15,099 nucleotides of DNA from CAYQMF01 sp964418595. Lineage in GTDB: Bacteria > Planctomycetota > UBA1135 > UBA2386. Positions 6,854 to 13,329 of this stretch are shown one piece after another. Both the position numbers and the translations under genes were made by a program. The notes under the pieces are model-generated. The model worked only from the letters and a program-made list of their open reading frames with translations, had not been told where the DNA came from and ran no database searches. Location of the stretch: positions 1 through 15,099 of the forward strand of contig CAYQMF010000142.1 in assembly GCA_964418595.1 (NCBI GenBank), read 5' to 3'. How positions within the stretch are numbered: position 1 is the stretch's first letter; each line of letters begins with the position of its first letter.

Positions 6854-7794
6854 CGCCGCCGCTCGCGGTGCCAACGCAAGTGGCCGAGCGCGAGCGGGAT
6901 CGCCATGCCTCGGGCGTGCAGCGCGTACGCGAGCGCGTGCGTGAAGCGCTCGGTGCGCCCCCGATTGCGCAGCGCGATGCGGAGGAGATCTGCCAGCGCG
7001 AGCAACCCCGCCACCAGCAGCAGGCGCGCGTCGACGAAGGCGCCGAGCGCGACGACCACGGCACCGAGGATCAGCACGGCGGCGAGGCGCAGGGTGCGGC
7101 TGCGCCAGATCGGCTGCCGCCCGCGCGCGCGGAACGAGACCTCGGCCATCGACCAGCCGCTGAGCACGTTGCGGCGCCAGTAGGCGCCGAACGAGTGGAG
7201 GTCGATGTCGTGCCACGCCATCAGGGCGTCGAGTTGCAGGATGCGGTAGCCCCGGCGGCGGATCTCGAGCGCGAGGGCCGGGTCTTCGCCGGTGCGCAGC
7301 GAGGTGTCGAACCCGCCGGTCTCGTCGAGGCAGGCGCGCCGGATCAGCACGATGCCGCCGAAGGTGTTCACCTCGCCGGCGACGTGGGGCCAGTCGAGAT
7401 CGGCGAGCCGGTTGTAGATCGACGCGTCCGGGTAGCGTTCGCGGAAGCGGCCATACACGGCCCCCACGCCGGGGTCGGCCATCGCCGCCGTCGCGTGCGC
7501 CACCCAGCCCGGCACGAGTTCCGTGTCGCCGTCGACGAAGTGGATGCAGTCCACGTCGGTCAGGCGCCGCCAGCCCGCGTTGCGCGCCTTGGCGGCGCTC
7601 GGCGTCGGGTCATCGAGGACGTGGATCGCGACGCGCGGGAACGCCTCCGCGATGGCGACGGAGCGATCGGTCGAGCGGCTGTCGACGTACACGACGGGGC
7701 CGTCGGCGGCCTGCGCGACGACGGCGGCGAGGCAGCGGCCGAGGTTCTTCTCCTCGTTGCGGCCGATGACGACGAAGCCGATGCGCGCGGTCAT
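6850..7794 (-). CDS. Family 2 (GT-A) glycosyltransferase with C-terminal membrane helices
   Basis: 314 residues. It transfers a sugar from a nucleotide donor to a growing glycan at the cytoplasmic membrane face. The GT-A fold motifs are VVIGRNEEKNLGRCL (8-22), the nucleotide-binding DSRSTD (38-43), the metal-binding DGD (88-90), FGGIVLIRRACLDETGGFD, and the acceptor/catalytic-base region GEDPALALEIRRRGYRI (169-185) with the usual E-D pair. About residues 235-275 form two hydrophobic segments that anchor the protein. The start is the ATG at 7794, which overlaps the GT4 stop as ATGA; the frame is open further upstream but lies antisense-like inside the GT4 gene without family match. It is the last gene of the phosphotransferase - GT4 - GT2 operon. 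Sugar specificity cannot be read from the sequence. Confidence 0.9.
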   Translation of the reverse strand: MTARIGFVVIGRNEEKNLGRCLAAVVAQAADGPVVYVDSRSTDRSVAIAEAFPRVAIHVLDDPTPSAAKARNAGWRRLTDVDCIHFVDGDTELVPGWVAHATAAMADPGVGAVYGRFRERYPDASIYNRLADLDWPHVAGEVNTFGGIVLIRRACLDETGGFDTSLRTGEDPALALEIRRRGYRILQLDALMAWHDIDLHSFGAYWRRNVLSGWSMAEVSFRARGRQPIWRSRTLRLAAVLILGAVVVALGAFVDARLLLVAGLLALADLLRIALRNRGRTERFTHALAYALHARGMAIPLALGHLRWHRERRR

Positions 7795-9089
7795 GCCGTC
7801 GTGCTGCGGGCGAGCGCGCCAGCGAAGAGATCGCGCAGCGTACCGGCTTCCGTGGCGGCGCGATGGCGGGTCTCGACTGCCTGTCTGCCGGCCCGACCGA
7901 GCGCGCTGAGTGCGTCGCTCTTGGCAGTGAGCGCGCTGCGCAGCGCGTCGGTCAACGCGTCGACGTCGCCGGCGGGGACGAGCCAGCCGTTCTCGCCGTC
8001 GCGCACGAGTTCGGGGATGCCTGCCACCGCAGTGCTGATCACCGGCCGGCCGAGCGCGAGCGCCTCCATGAGCACGACGGGGAGACCTTCGGCGAAGCTG
8101 GGCAGGACCATCACGCGTGCGCCCAGCAGGTGCTCGCGCACCTGGGCGCCGCTCGCCCAGCCGGTGATGCTCACCCGCGCGCCGAGGCCGTGGTGCGCGA
8201 TCCGCGCTTCGAGCATGGGGCGCAGCTCGCCGTCGCCGACGAGGACGAGTTCGAACTCGAGGCCCTCGGCGTGCAGGCGCGCCGCGGCCTCCAGGAGGAT
8301 GGCCTGTCCCTTCTGTTCGCACAGGCGGCCCACGCAGACGAGGCGTCGCGACCGCGCGTCGATGGGAGTGGGCTCGGCGTCGAGCCAGGCGTCATCGACG
8401 GCGCAGCGCACGACCTGGACCTTCGACCATTGGTCGACGCCGCACCAACGGTAGAGCTGGCTGCGTCCGAAGCTCGAGATCGCCACCGCGAACTCCGCGT
8501 GCCCGATCTTCTCGCCGAGCGCGAGCGCCGTGGGCGAGTCGAATTCCTCGGGGCCGTGCACCGTGAAGCTGAAGCCCGGTCCGCCGAGGATCCGGCACAG
8601 CATGGCGACGGTGGCGGAGTTGGTCCCGAAGTGCGCGTGCAGGTGGTGCAGCCCCGCAGTTGCGAGCCAGCGCCGGAGCCGCACGGCCTCGAGCAGGTAC
8701 GCGATGTGCCGCGGCGCGCCGCGATCGGAGCGGCGGCCCAGCCGCAGCGCCATGCGGAAGGCGCGCAGGAAGCGCAGCGGTCGCGTGCAGCACTCGCGCA
8801 CGCCGAGCGCCAGCAGGCTCGCCACGCCGCCGGCCAGCACGACGCGTGTCCGCGCCGCTTCGGCGAGGTCGCTCGCGTCGACGAGGCCTGCCGGCGGCCG
8901 CACCGTGAAGCGATGCACCTCGACCCCATCCGCCTCCAGCGCCTCGATCTCGCGGCGGATGAACGCGTGGCTGACCTTGGGGTACTGGTTGACGAGGTAG
9001 CCCACCCGCACGCGCGGCGGCGCTGCGGACGAAGTGGCAGCCTCACCTGCGGCGGCGCGATCGATCTCGGCGAGTCTTGCGTCTCTCAC
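7791..9089 (-). CDS. Family 4 (GT-B) glycosyltransferase, colanic-acid WcaL/AmsK-like
   Basis: 432 residues from the GTG at 9089. The N-terminal Rossmann domain begins VRVGYLVNQYPKVSHAFIRREIEAL (27 onward, span), and the segments HAHFGTNSATVA (151-162) and HGPEEFD (178-184) are typical of the WcaL/AmsK-like group of exopolysaccharide glycosyltransferases. The C-terminal donor-binding domain holds VCVGRLCEQKGQAILLEAAA and the GT4 signature EX7E at E334-E342 (EGLPVVLME), followed by GRPVISTAVAGIPELVRDGENG. The frame is open back to 9347, but that extension overlaps the preceding phosphotransferase gene and is low-complexity Arg/His. GTG at 9089 is the first plausible start in the 68-base gap, with only a weak GAGAA upstream; GTG at residues 27 or 29 would also preserve the domain. 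It is a retaining enzyme by family; donor unknown. Confidence 0.88.
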   Translation of the reverse strand: MRDARLAEIDRAAAGEAATSSAAPPRVRVGYLVNQYPKVSHAFIRREIEALEADGVEVHRFTVRPPAGLVDASDLAEAARTRVVLAGGVASLLALGVRECCTRPLRFLRAFRMALRLGRRSDRGAPRHIAYLLEAVRLRRWLATAGLHHLHAHFGTNSATVAMLCRILGGPGFSFTVHGPEEFDSPTALALGEKIGHAEFAVAISSFGRSQLYRWCGVDQWSKVQVVRCAVDDAWLDAEPTPIDARSRRLVCVGRLCEQKGQAILLEAAARLHAEGLEFELVLVGDGELRPMLEARIAHHGLGARVSITGWASGAQVREHLLGARVMVLPSFAEGLPVVLMEALALGRPVISTAVAGIPELVRDGENGWLVPAGDVDALTDALRSALTAKSDALSALGRAGRQAVETRHRAATEAGTLRDLFAGALARSTTA

Positions 9090-9157
9090 CAGCGGTTCTC
9101 GGGAAGACCGCGTCCGGCCTTCCGCGCGCCGGTGGCGCGTGGTGCGGTCGCGTTGGG

Positions 9158-10549
9158 TCAGCTGCCGCCGCCGCGGATCACTTCCTTGACGGTCTTCGCC
9201 ATGATCTTCATGTCGAGCGCCAAGTTCCAGCCGTCGATGTAGGCGAGATCCATCTGCATCCACTGCTCGAAGCCGATGGAGTTGCGACCGGAGACCTGCC
9301 AGATGCAGGTGAGCCCCGGGCGCACCGACAGGCGTCGCCGCTGCCACCAGTCGTACTGCACGACCTCCGAAGGGATCGGCGGGCGCGGCCCGACGAGGCT
9401 CATGTGACCCCAGAGCACGTTGAAGAGTTGGGGCAGCTCATCCAGGCTGTAGCGGCGCAGGAAGCGGCCCACGGTGGTGATCCGCGGGTCGTGCTTCATC
9501 TTGAAGACCGGGCCGGCCTGCTCGTTCTGTCCCACGAGCTGGGCGCGCAGCGCTTCCGCGTTCTTCACCATGGTCCGGAACTTGAGCATGGAGAACAGGC
9601 GCCCGTTCATGCCCACGCGCGTCTGCCGGAAGAAGATCGGGCCCTGGCTGGTGAGCTTGATCGCGGCCGCGATCAGGAGCATCAGCGGGGTGAGAAGCAG
9701 GAGGCCGATGCCGGAGCCGACGACGTCGATGAGGCGCTTGGCCCACAGCGACGACTGCTGACCGAAGCCCCCGACGATGGCGTAGGTCGGCACGTGGCCG
9801 ATGTGCTGCACGACGCTCGACTCTACGGGAATCCCGAAGCAGTCGGGCGCGAGGCGCACGCTGATGCCGGTGGTCTGGGCGAAGCGCAGCAGCGACTTCA
9901 CCTCCGTGGCCCACACGCAGTCGGACGGGCACACCACGATGTCGTCGATCGCGTGCTGGCGGAGCACGTCCTGCATCTCCGCCACGCCGCCGAGGTCGGT
10001 CACTCCCGCGACCGGAAGCCGGGTCTCCTCACCCGAGAACGTGAGGGCCCCGACGATCTGGATCCCGTAGTCGGGGTGGCTGAGGATCGCGCTGGCGATC
10101 CGTTGGGCCGAGTCACCGCGCCCCACGAAGAGGTAGCGACGGGTGTTGAGGCCGCGGCGGCGCATGGCGCTCAGCGCTGGGCGTACGGTCAGGCGCACGC
10201 CAGCCGTGCCGCCGAGACCGATCCCGGCGAGCAGCGCGAGGTCCAGGGTCGGCGGCAGGCCGACCAGCACGCGCGCCATGAGCGCGATCCCGGCGCTCAG
10301 GCCGAGCATGCAGACCAGCAGCCAGACCTCGGTCAACAGACTGCCGGTGCGGCGCGAGTGGTAGAGGCCCGCGCGGCTCGACAACGACAACCAGACGATC
10401 GCTGCCATCGAGAGTTCGATGACGGTCGCGGCGATGTCCGACCAGTGGGTGGCGGGGCGCGGTGCAGCCAGCGCGACGGCGCCCACCACGACCAGCAGGT
10501 CGAGGAGGCGCATCGTGTTGGAGAACGCGCGACGGTGTTCGGAGAGCAT
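9158..10549 (-). CDS. Polyprenyl-phosphate sugar-1-phosphate transferase (WcaJ-like priming enzyme)
   Basis: This enzyme starts repeat-unit synthesis by moving a hexose-1-phosphate from a UDP-sugar to undecaprenyl phosphate in the inner membrane. It has 463 residues, standard for the large (poly-isoprenyl-phosphate hexose-1-phosphate transferase) class. An N-terminal block has about four hydrophobic helices (residues 14-120), then a Rossmann-like CoA-binding-type domain (about 140-255, YLFVGRGDSAQRIA), a membrane helix (about 275-300), and the catalytic C-terminal domain with KRLIDVVGS at 271, QTRVGMNGR at 309, KFRTM at 323-327, the catalytic DPRIT at 354-358, SLDELPQL at 368-375 and GPRPP at 387. 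It leads the three-gene minus-strand glycosyltransferase operon. The ATG at 10549 has a weak ribosome-binding site; M13 is an alternative start. Confidence 0.95.
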   Translation of the reverse strand: MLSEHRRAFSNTMRLLDLLVVVGAVALAAPRPATHWSDIAATVIELSMAAIVWLSLSSRAGLYHSRRTGSLLTEVWLLVCMLGLSAGIALMARVLVGLPPTLDLALLAGIGLGGTAGVRLTVRPALSAMRRRGLNTRRYLFVGRGDSAQRIASAILSHPDYGIQIVGALTFSGEETRLPVAGVTDLGGVAEMQDVLRQHAIDDIVVCPSDCVWATEVKSLLRFAQTTGISVRLAPDCFGIPVESSVVQHIGHVPTYAIVGGFGQQSSLWAKRLIDVVGSGIGLLLLTPLMLLIAAAIKLTSQGPIFFRQTRVGMNGRLFSMLKFRTMVKNAEALRAQLVGQNEQAGPVFKMKHDPRITTVGRFLRRYSLDELPQLFNVLWGHMSLVGPRPPIPSEVVQYDWWQRRRLSVRPGLTCIWQVSGRNSIGFEQWMQMDLAYIDGWNLALDMKIMAKTVKEVIRGGGS

Positions 10550-10856
10550 GGCGTGGCCCGCTCGGGGCCGGTGGACGGAGGGGTTATCGAACGGACCGGA
10601 GGACGAACCGTTGGCCCTGCCGTGTTCCCCATGGAACCGGCGCCAAGGTACGAGACCCCTAATCCGTGCAAGGAGCTGGGAGGTGGTGGGAAGAAACAGC
10701 TCCGGGCGAGTCGGCAGATCGTAAGTCGCCGGTCCGCTTCTGCAAGCGGCGCGACGACGGCGCTAATAGCGTCGTGAGTGTCGGAATGAGACCGCTTCGC
10801 CAGCGATTTTCTTCGCCGCTCGCGGCGCGCGGTTGCCGCCTCTGCCGCCGAGGCGA
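10550..10856. other. Non-coding divergent intergenic region with consecutive potential stem-loops
   Basis: These 307 bases separate the divergent phosphotransferase and dehydrogenase genes and are long for this window. I see no credible small gene. A run of inverted repeats lies in the middle: GGAGCTG (10672-10678) with CAGCTCC (10697-10703), 7 bp and an 18-base loop; GGCGA (10705-10709) with TCGCC (10726-10730); CCGCTT (10734-10739) with AAGCGG (10744-10749), a perfect 6-bp stem with a 4-base loop; and ACGAC...GCT (10754-10764) with AGCGTCGT (10768-10775). They could be a structured leader for the plus-strand genes or simply reflect high GC content. No known riboswitch class is recognisable, and I find no strong -35/-10 pair. 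Confidence 0.4.
10850..10853 (+). promoter_or_regulatory. Shine-Dalgarno that favours the second of two tandem ATGs
   Basis: GAGG at 10850-10853 precedes ATGATG at 10857-10862. Spacing is 6 bases to the second ATG (10860) and 3 to the first (10857), so the second is the better initiation site. A TTG in frame at 10833 has no ribosome-binding site. Confidence 0.5.
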
Positions 10857-10859
10857 ATG

Positions 10860-11903
10860 ATGCCCCGCCCCGTGCCTTCCTCGCGTCCGAAACCGCCGCT
10901 GCGTGTCGCCCTTGTCGGCGCCGGTGGCATCGGCCGTGCGCACGCGGCGGCGCTCCGCGAAGTCCATGACCTCACGCTCGCGGCGGCGGTCGACATCGAC
11001 GAAGGCGCGCGCACGGCTGCGGCGGATGCGTGGGGGGTGCCGACCTTCGCGAGCGTGCGCGAGATGGCGGAGGCAATGCGGAGCGAGCCGCCGAACGCCG
11101 CGATCGTCGCGACGCCGCCGGCGATGCACGAGGACGCCGGCCTGCAGTTGCTGGGACAGGGGGTGCACGTCCTGTGTGAGAAGCCGCTCACCACGAGCGG
11201 CGCGGCCGCGACCCGCATGTTCGCGACGGCGTCACGCGCGGACGCGGTCCTCATGATGGCGTCCAAGTTCCGATACCTCCCCGATGTCATCGAGGCCCGC
11301 CGCCTCGTGCGCGAGGGGTTGCTCGGTGACCTGGTCTGGCTCGAGGTCTCGTTCTGCCAACCGAGAGCGATGCAGGGGCGCTGGCACGTCGACCCCCGGG
11401 TTTCCGGCGGCGGGGTCCTGATCGACCAGGGCACGCACGCGGCCGATCTGGTGCGTGGCTTCCTTGGACCGATCGTCCGCGTGTTCGCCCACCTGGGGCG
11501 GCGGGTGCAGCCGGTGCCAGTCGAAGACTCGGTGCTGGTGCACATGGAATCCGGCGCCGGGGCGTCGGCGCTTGCACGCTTGTCGTGGGCGATGGATGCC
11601 GCCGCGGAGCACTTCCTCCAGGTTCACGGCAGCCGGGGCACGCTGCAACTCGGCTGGCTCGGGGGCCGGTATCGCCTGCGCGGCGAGGAGGCGTGGACGA
11701 CGTTCGGCACCGGTTCCGACGAGACCGGTGCGCTCGCGCGGCAGCTCCAGGACTTCGCCTGGCTCATCACGAAGCCTGGGCACGAACCGCTGATCCGCGC
11801 CGACGACGCCATCGACTCCGTGCGCGTGATCGAAGCCGCCTACCGTGCGGCGCGCGTGGAGCGTTGGATTCCCGTGCAGGGCTACGCCGGGGAGTTCGCG
11901 TGA
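10860..11903 (+). CDS. Gfo/Idh/MocA-family NAD(P)-dependent sugar dehydrogenase (WlbA/WbpB-like candidate)
   Basis: 347 residues. The N-terminal Rossmann fold shows LRVALVGAGGIGRAHAAAL (14-32, nucleotide-binding GXGXXG at 20-25), then AIVATPPAMHEDAGLQLLGQ and the family's EKP motif at 107-109. The C-terminal alpha/beta domain carries GGGVLIDQGTHAADL (183-197), in which the D and H fit the conserved substrate-binding and catalytic positions. Family members oxidise or reduce sugars and nucleotide sugars. The next gene is an acyltransferase of the WbpD/WlbB/FdtC kind, overlapping by four bases, so a role as a UDP-N-acetylhexosamine-uronate 3-dehydrogenase in an amino-sugar pathway is the best guess. 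It is not proven: the aminotransferase that normally links these two steps is not in the window. The start at 10860 was chosen for Shine-Dalgarno spacing; 10857 is nearly as good. Confidence 0.88.
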   Translation: MPRPVPSSRPKPPLRVALVGAGGIGRAHAAALREVHDLTLAAAVDIDEGARTAAADAWGVPTFASVREMAEAMRSEPPNAAIVATPPAMHEDAGLQLLGQGVHVLCEKPLTTSGAAATRMFATASRADAVLMMASKFRYLPDVIEARRLVREGLLGDLVWLEVSFCQPRAMQGRWHVDPRVSGGGVLIDQGTHAADLVRGFLGPIVRVFAHLGRRVQPVPVEDSVLVHMESGAGASALARLSWAMDAAAEHFLQVHGSRGTLQLGWLGGRYRLRGEEAWTTFGTGSDETGALARQLQDFAWLITKPGHEPLIRADDAIDSVRVIEAAYRAARVERWIPVQGYAGEFA

Positions 11904-12526
11904 GCGCCGCGCGCATCCATCCGACGGCGCTCGTCGAGGCCGGCGTCGAGATCGGCGCGGGCACGGCCGTGTGGGATCACGCGCACCTTCGCACCGGCGC
12001 GCGCATCGGGCGCGACTGCATCGTGGGCGAGAAGACCTACGTCGCCGGCGGCGTGGTGATCGGCGACCGCGTCAAGATCAACGCGTGTGTCTACCTCTGC
12101 GCCGGCGTCCACCTCGCCGACGGCGTCATGGTCGCCGCGCACGTCGTGTTCACCAACGATCGCTTCCCGCGCGCCACCGACCCGGACCTGCGCGCGCTGC
12201 TCAGCTCGGCGCCGGGACCCGACACCGAGTCGACGTTCGTCGGGCGCGGCGCGACGCTGGGTGCCAATGCGACGATCGGCCCAGGGGTACGCGTCGGCGA
12301 CTACGCGATGGTCGGGATGGGTGCCGTCGTCGTCGCGGACGTGCCCGCGCACGGTCTCGTGCTCGGCAACCCCGGGCGCCTGGTGGGGCTGGTGGGGCGG
12401 GATGGTCGACCGGTGCTGCGTCTGGCTGCAGGCGAGTCCCTGCCGGAGCGCGCGGTCATAGCATGCCCCGACGGCGGCAGGCTCCGGGTCGAAGCGGGTG
12501 CGGTGCGCTGGGAACCTGGCGCCTGA
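11900..12526 (+). CDS. Left-handed beta-helix (hexapeptide-repeat) acyltransferase, WbpD/WlbB/FdtC-like
   Basis: 208 residues from the GTG at 11900, which overlaps the preceding stop as GTGA and indicates coupled translation. The first 170 residues are imperfect hexapeptide repeats: IHPTALVEAGVEIGAGTAVW, then IGRDCIVGEKTYVAGGVVIG, a loop with VFTNDRFPRATDPDLR, then VGRGATLGANATIGPGVRVG, AMVGMGAVVVADVPAHGLVLG and NPGRLVG. The start IHPTA, the VFTN(D)xxPRA loop and the final GNPGR match N-acetyltransferases that acylate 3-amino groups on nucleotide sugars. The last ~35 residues (DGRPVLRLAAGE to WEPGA) form an extra tail. Acetyl-CoA is the family's usual donor. With the preceding dehydrogenase it probably builds an N-acetylated amino sugar for the polymer. 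Its stop codon directly abuts that of the convergent export gene. Confidence 0.9.
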   Translation: MSAARIHPTALVEAGVEIGAGTAVWDHAHLRTGARIGRDCIVGEKTYVAGGVVIGDRVKINACVYLCAGVHLADGVMVAAHVVFTNDRFPRATDPDLRALLSSAPGPDTESTFVGRGATLGANATIGPGVRVGDYAMVGMGAVVVADVPAHGLVLGNPGRLVGLVGRDGRPVLRLAAGESLPERAVIACPDGGRLRVEAGAVRWEPGA

Positions 12527-12536
12527 CTAGCGCCGG
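12516..12536. terminator. Hairpin with both convergent stop codons in its loop
   Basis: CTGGCGC (12516-12522) pairs with GCGCCGG (12530-12536), giving a 7-bp stem with one G-U pair. The 7-base loop contains TGA (end of the acyltransferase) and CTA (reverse-strand TAG ending the export gene) back to back. There is no T-run, so a classical intrinsic terminator is not shown. Confidence 0.35.
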
Positions 12537-13240
12537 TTCTCGCTGAACGCGATCGCGCCGAGGACGCCGCCGATGCCTTCGATCGGCAGGACTCGGCGGA
12601 CCCAGAGGTCCACGAAGTAGGCGACGTCGCCCCCCACGGAGGTCTGCACGTACACGAGGTCGCCCGGCAGCAGCGGGAAGTCCATCGACTGGCCGTAGGC
12701 GATCGCGGTGAGGTTGGCGCGGAACGTGCGCGGCTGTAGGGTGCCCGGCTCGGCGCGCGTGATGTACACGTCCGACGGCTTGGCGGTGACGATCGTGCCG
12801 CCGGTGCTGGCGACGGCCTTGGCCAGCGACATCTGCTCGTTCCACGGCACGGGGCCGGGCTCGCGCACCTCACCGAGCACGTACACCGACTTGATGTTGG
12901 GCGTGGCGAGGGTCACCGTGACGCTGCCCGGGTTGGTGCCCGTGCGGCTGTAGGTGTCGATCACCTGCTGGCGGAACTGCGACATCGTCTGACCGCCGGC
13001 CTGCAGCGCCTGCGCGAGTTGCGGCAGGCTCACCGCGCCCTCCGCGCTCACCGACACCCGGTGCGCCGGCGGTGTGACCGACGGGACGTAGATGTCGAGG
13101 ACATCGCCTGCCACCAGGACGTGGTCCTGGTTCATGTAGGCGACCCACTCCTGCACGACGAGCTTGGTGTCGATGGGCGGAGCGGAGGAGCAGGCGGCGA
13201 GGAGCGCCAACGCCAGACAGGCGAGTCGCGGACGTCTCAT
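12527..13240 (-). CDS. Short Wza-like polysaccharide export lipoprotein (Poly_export/SLBB)
   Basis: 237 residues. The signal peptide MRRPRLACLALALLAAC ends in a lipobox (LLAAC, Cys17), so the mature protein is lipidated, probably at the outer membrane. Residues 38-112 form a polysaccharide-export domain (VLVAGDVLDIYVP, VSVSAEGAVSLPQLAQ, NPGSVTVTLA), and 115-165 one SLBB domain (IKSVYVLGEVREPGPVPW...ASTGGTIVTAKPSDVYITR). The segment LLPGDLVYVQ at 190-199 ends the conserved region, and 207-232 is a hydrophobic/amphipathic stretch that could be the outer-membrane helix seen at the C-terminus of Wza. It is shorter than Wza (about 380 residues, two SLBB-type domains), so it has a reduced ring stack. 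It presumably forms the export channel working with the Wzz-like protein. It is a single-gene unit divergent from the GHL10 gene. Confidence 0.92.
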   Translation of the reverse strand: MRRPRLACLALALLAACSSAPPIDTKLVVQEWVAYMNQDHVLVAGDVLDIYVPSVTPPAHRVSVSAEGAVSLPQLAQALQAGGQTMSQFRQQVIDTYSRTGTNPGSVTVTLATPNIKSVYVLGEVREPGPVPWNEQMSLAKAVASTGGTIVTAKPSDVYITRAEPGTLQPRTFRANLTAIAYGQSMDFPLLPGDLVYVQTSVGGDVAYFVDLWVRRVLPIEGIGGVLGAIAFSENRR

Positions 13241-13284
13241 GTCGGGACAGTTCGGCCGGAAGCGGGTCGGAACTTGAGTCGGCC

Positions 13285-13309
13285 CGACGCCACGAATGCG
13301 GTGGCATCG
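13285..13309. promoter_or_regulatory. Dyad in the divergent SLBB/GHL10 intergenic region (candidate operator)
   Basis: In the 89-base divergent gap (13241-13329), CGACGCCAC (13285-13293) faces GTGGCATCG (13301-13309) across 7 bases; the arms match at 8 of 9 positions. The length and symmetry suit a dimeric repressor or activator controlling both genes. In such GC-rich DNA a chance dyad of this size is possible, and no -10/-35 pair is clear. Confidence 0.35.
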
Positions 13310-13329
13310 CCCCGACCGTTGCGCGGATC

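Noticed and set aside
9090..9347. N-terminal extension of the GT4 gene into the phosphotransferase gene
   Set aside because: The first 60-70 residues are low-complexity Arg/His and overlap the conserved C-terminus of the upstream protein; the GT4 fold starts after 9089.
9077..10777. An open plus-strand frame of 566 codons opposite the sugar phosphotransferase
   Set aside because: It lies antisense to a gene with an unmistakable catalytic domain and is itself low-complexity and motif-free.
10660..10780. A c-di-GMP (GEMM) riboswitch upstream of the sugar-modification genes
   Set aside because: The stem-loops are suggestive of structure, but I could not find the conserved GEMM core elements in this region on the plus strand.
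10833..10859. TTG start nine codons earlier for the Gfo/Idh/MocA gene
   Set aside because: No ribosome-binding site and the extra residues (PPLPPRR) add nothing to the Rossmann fold.
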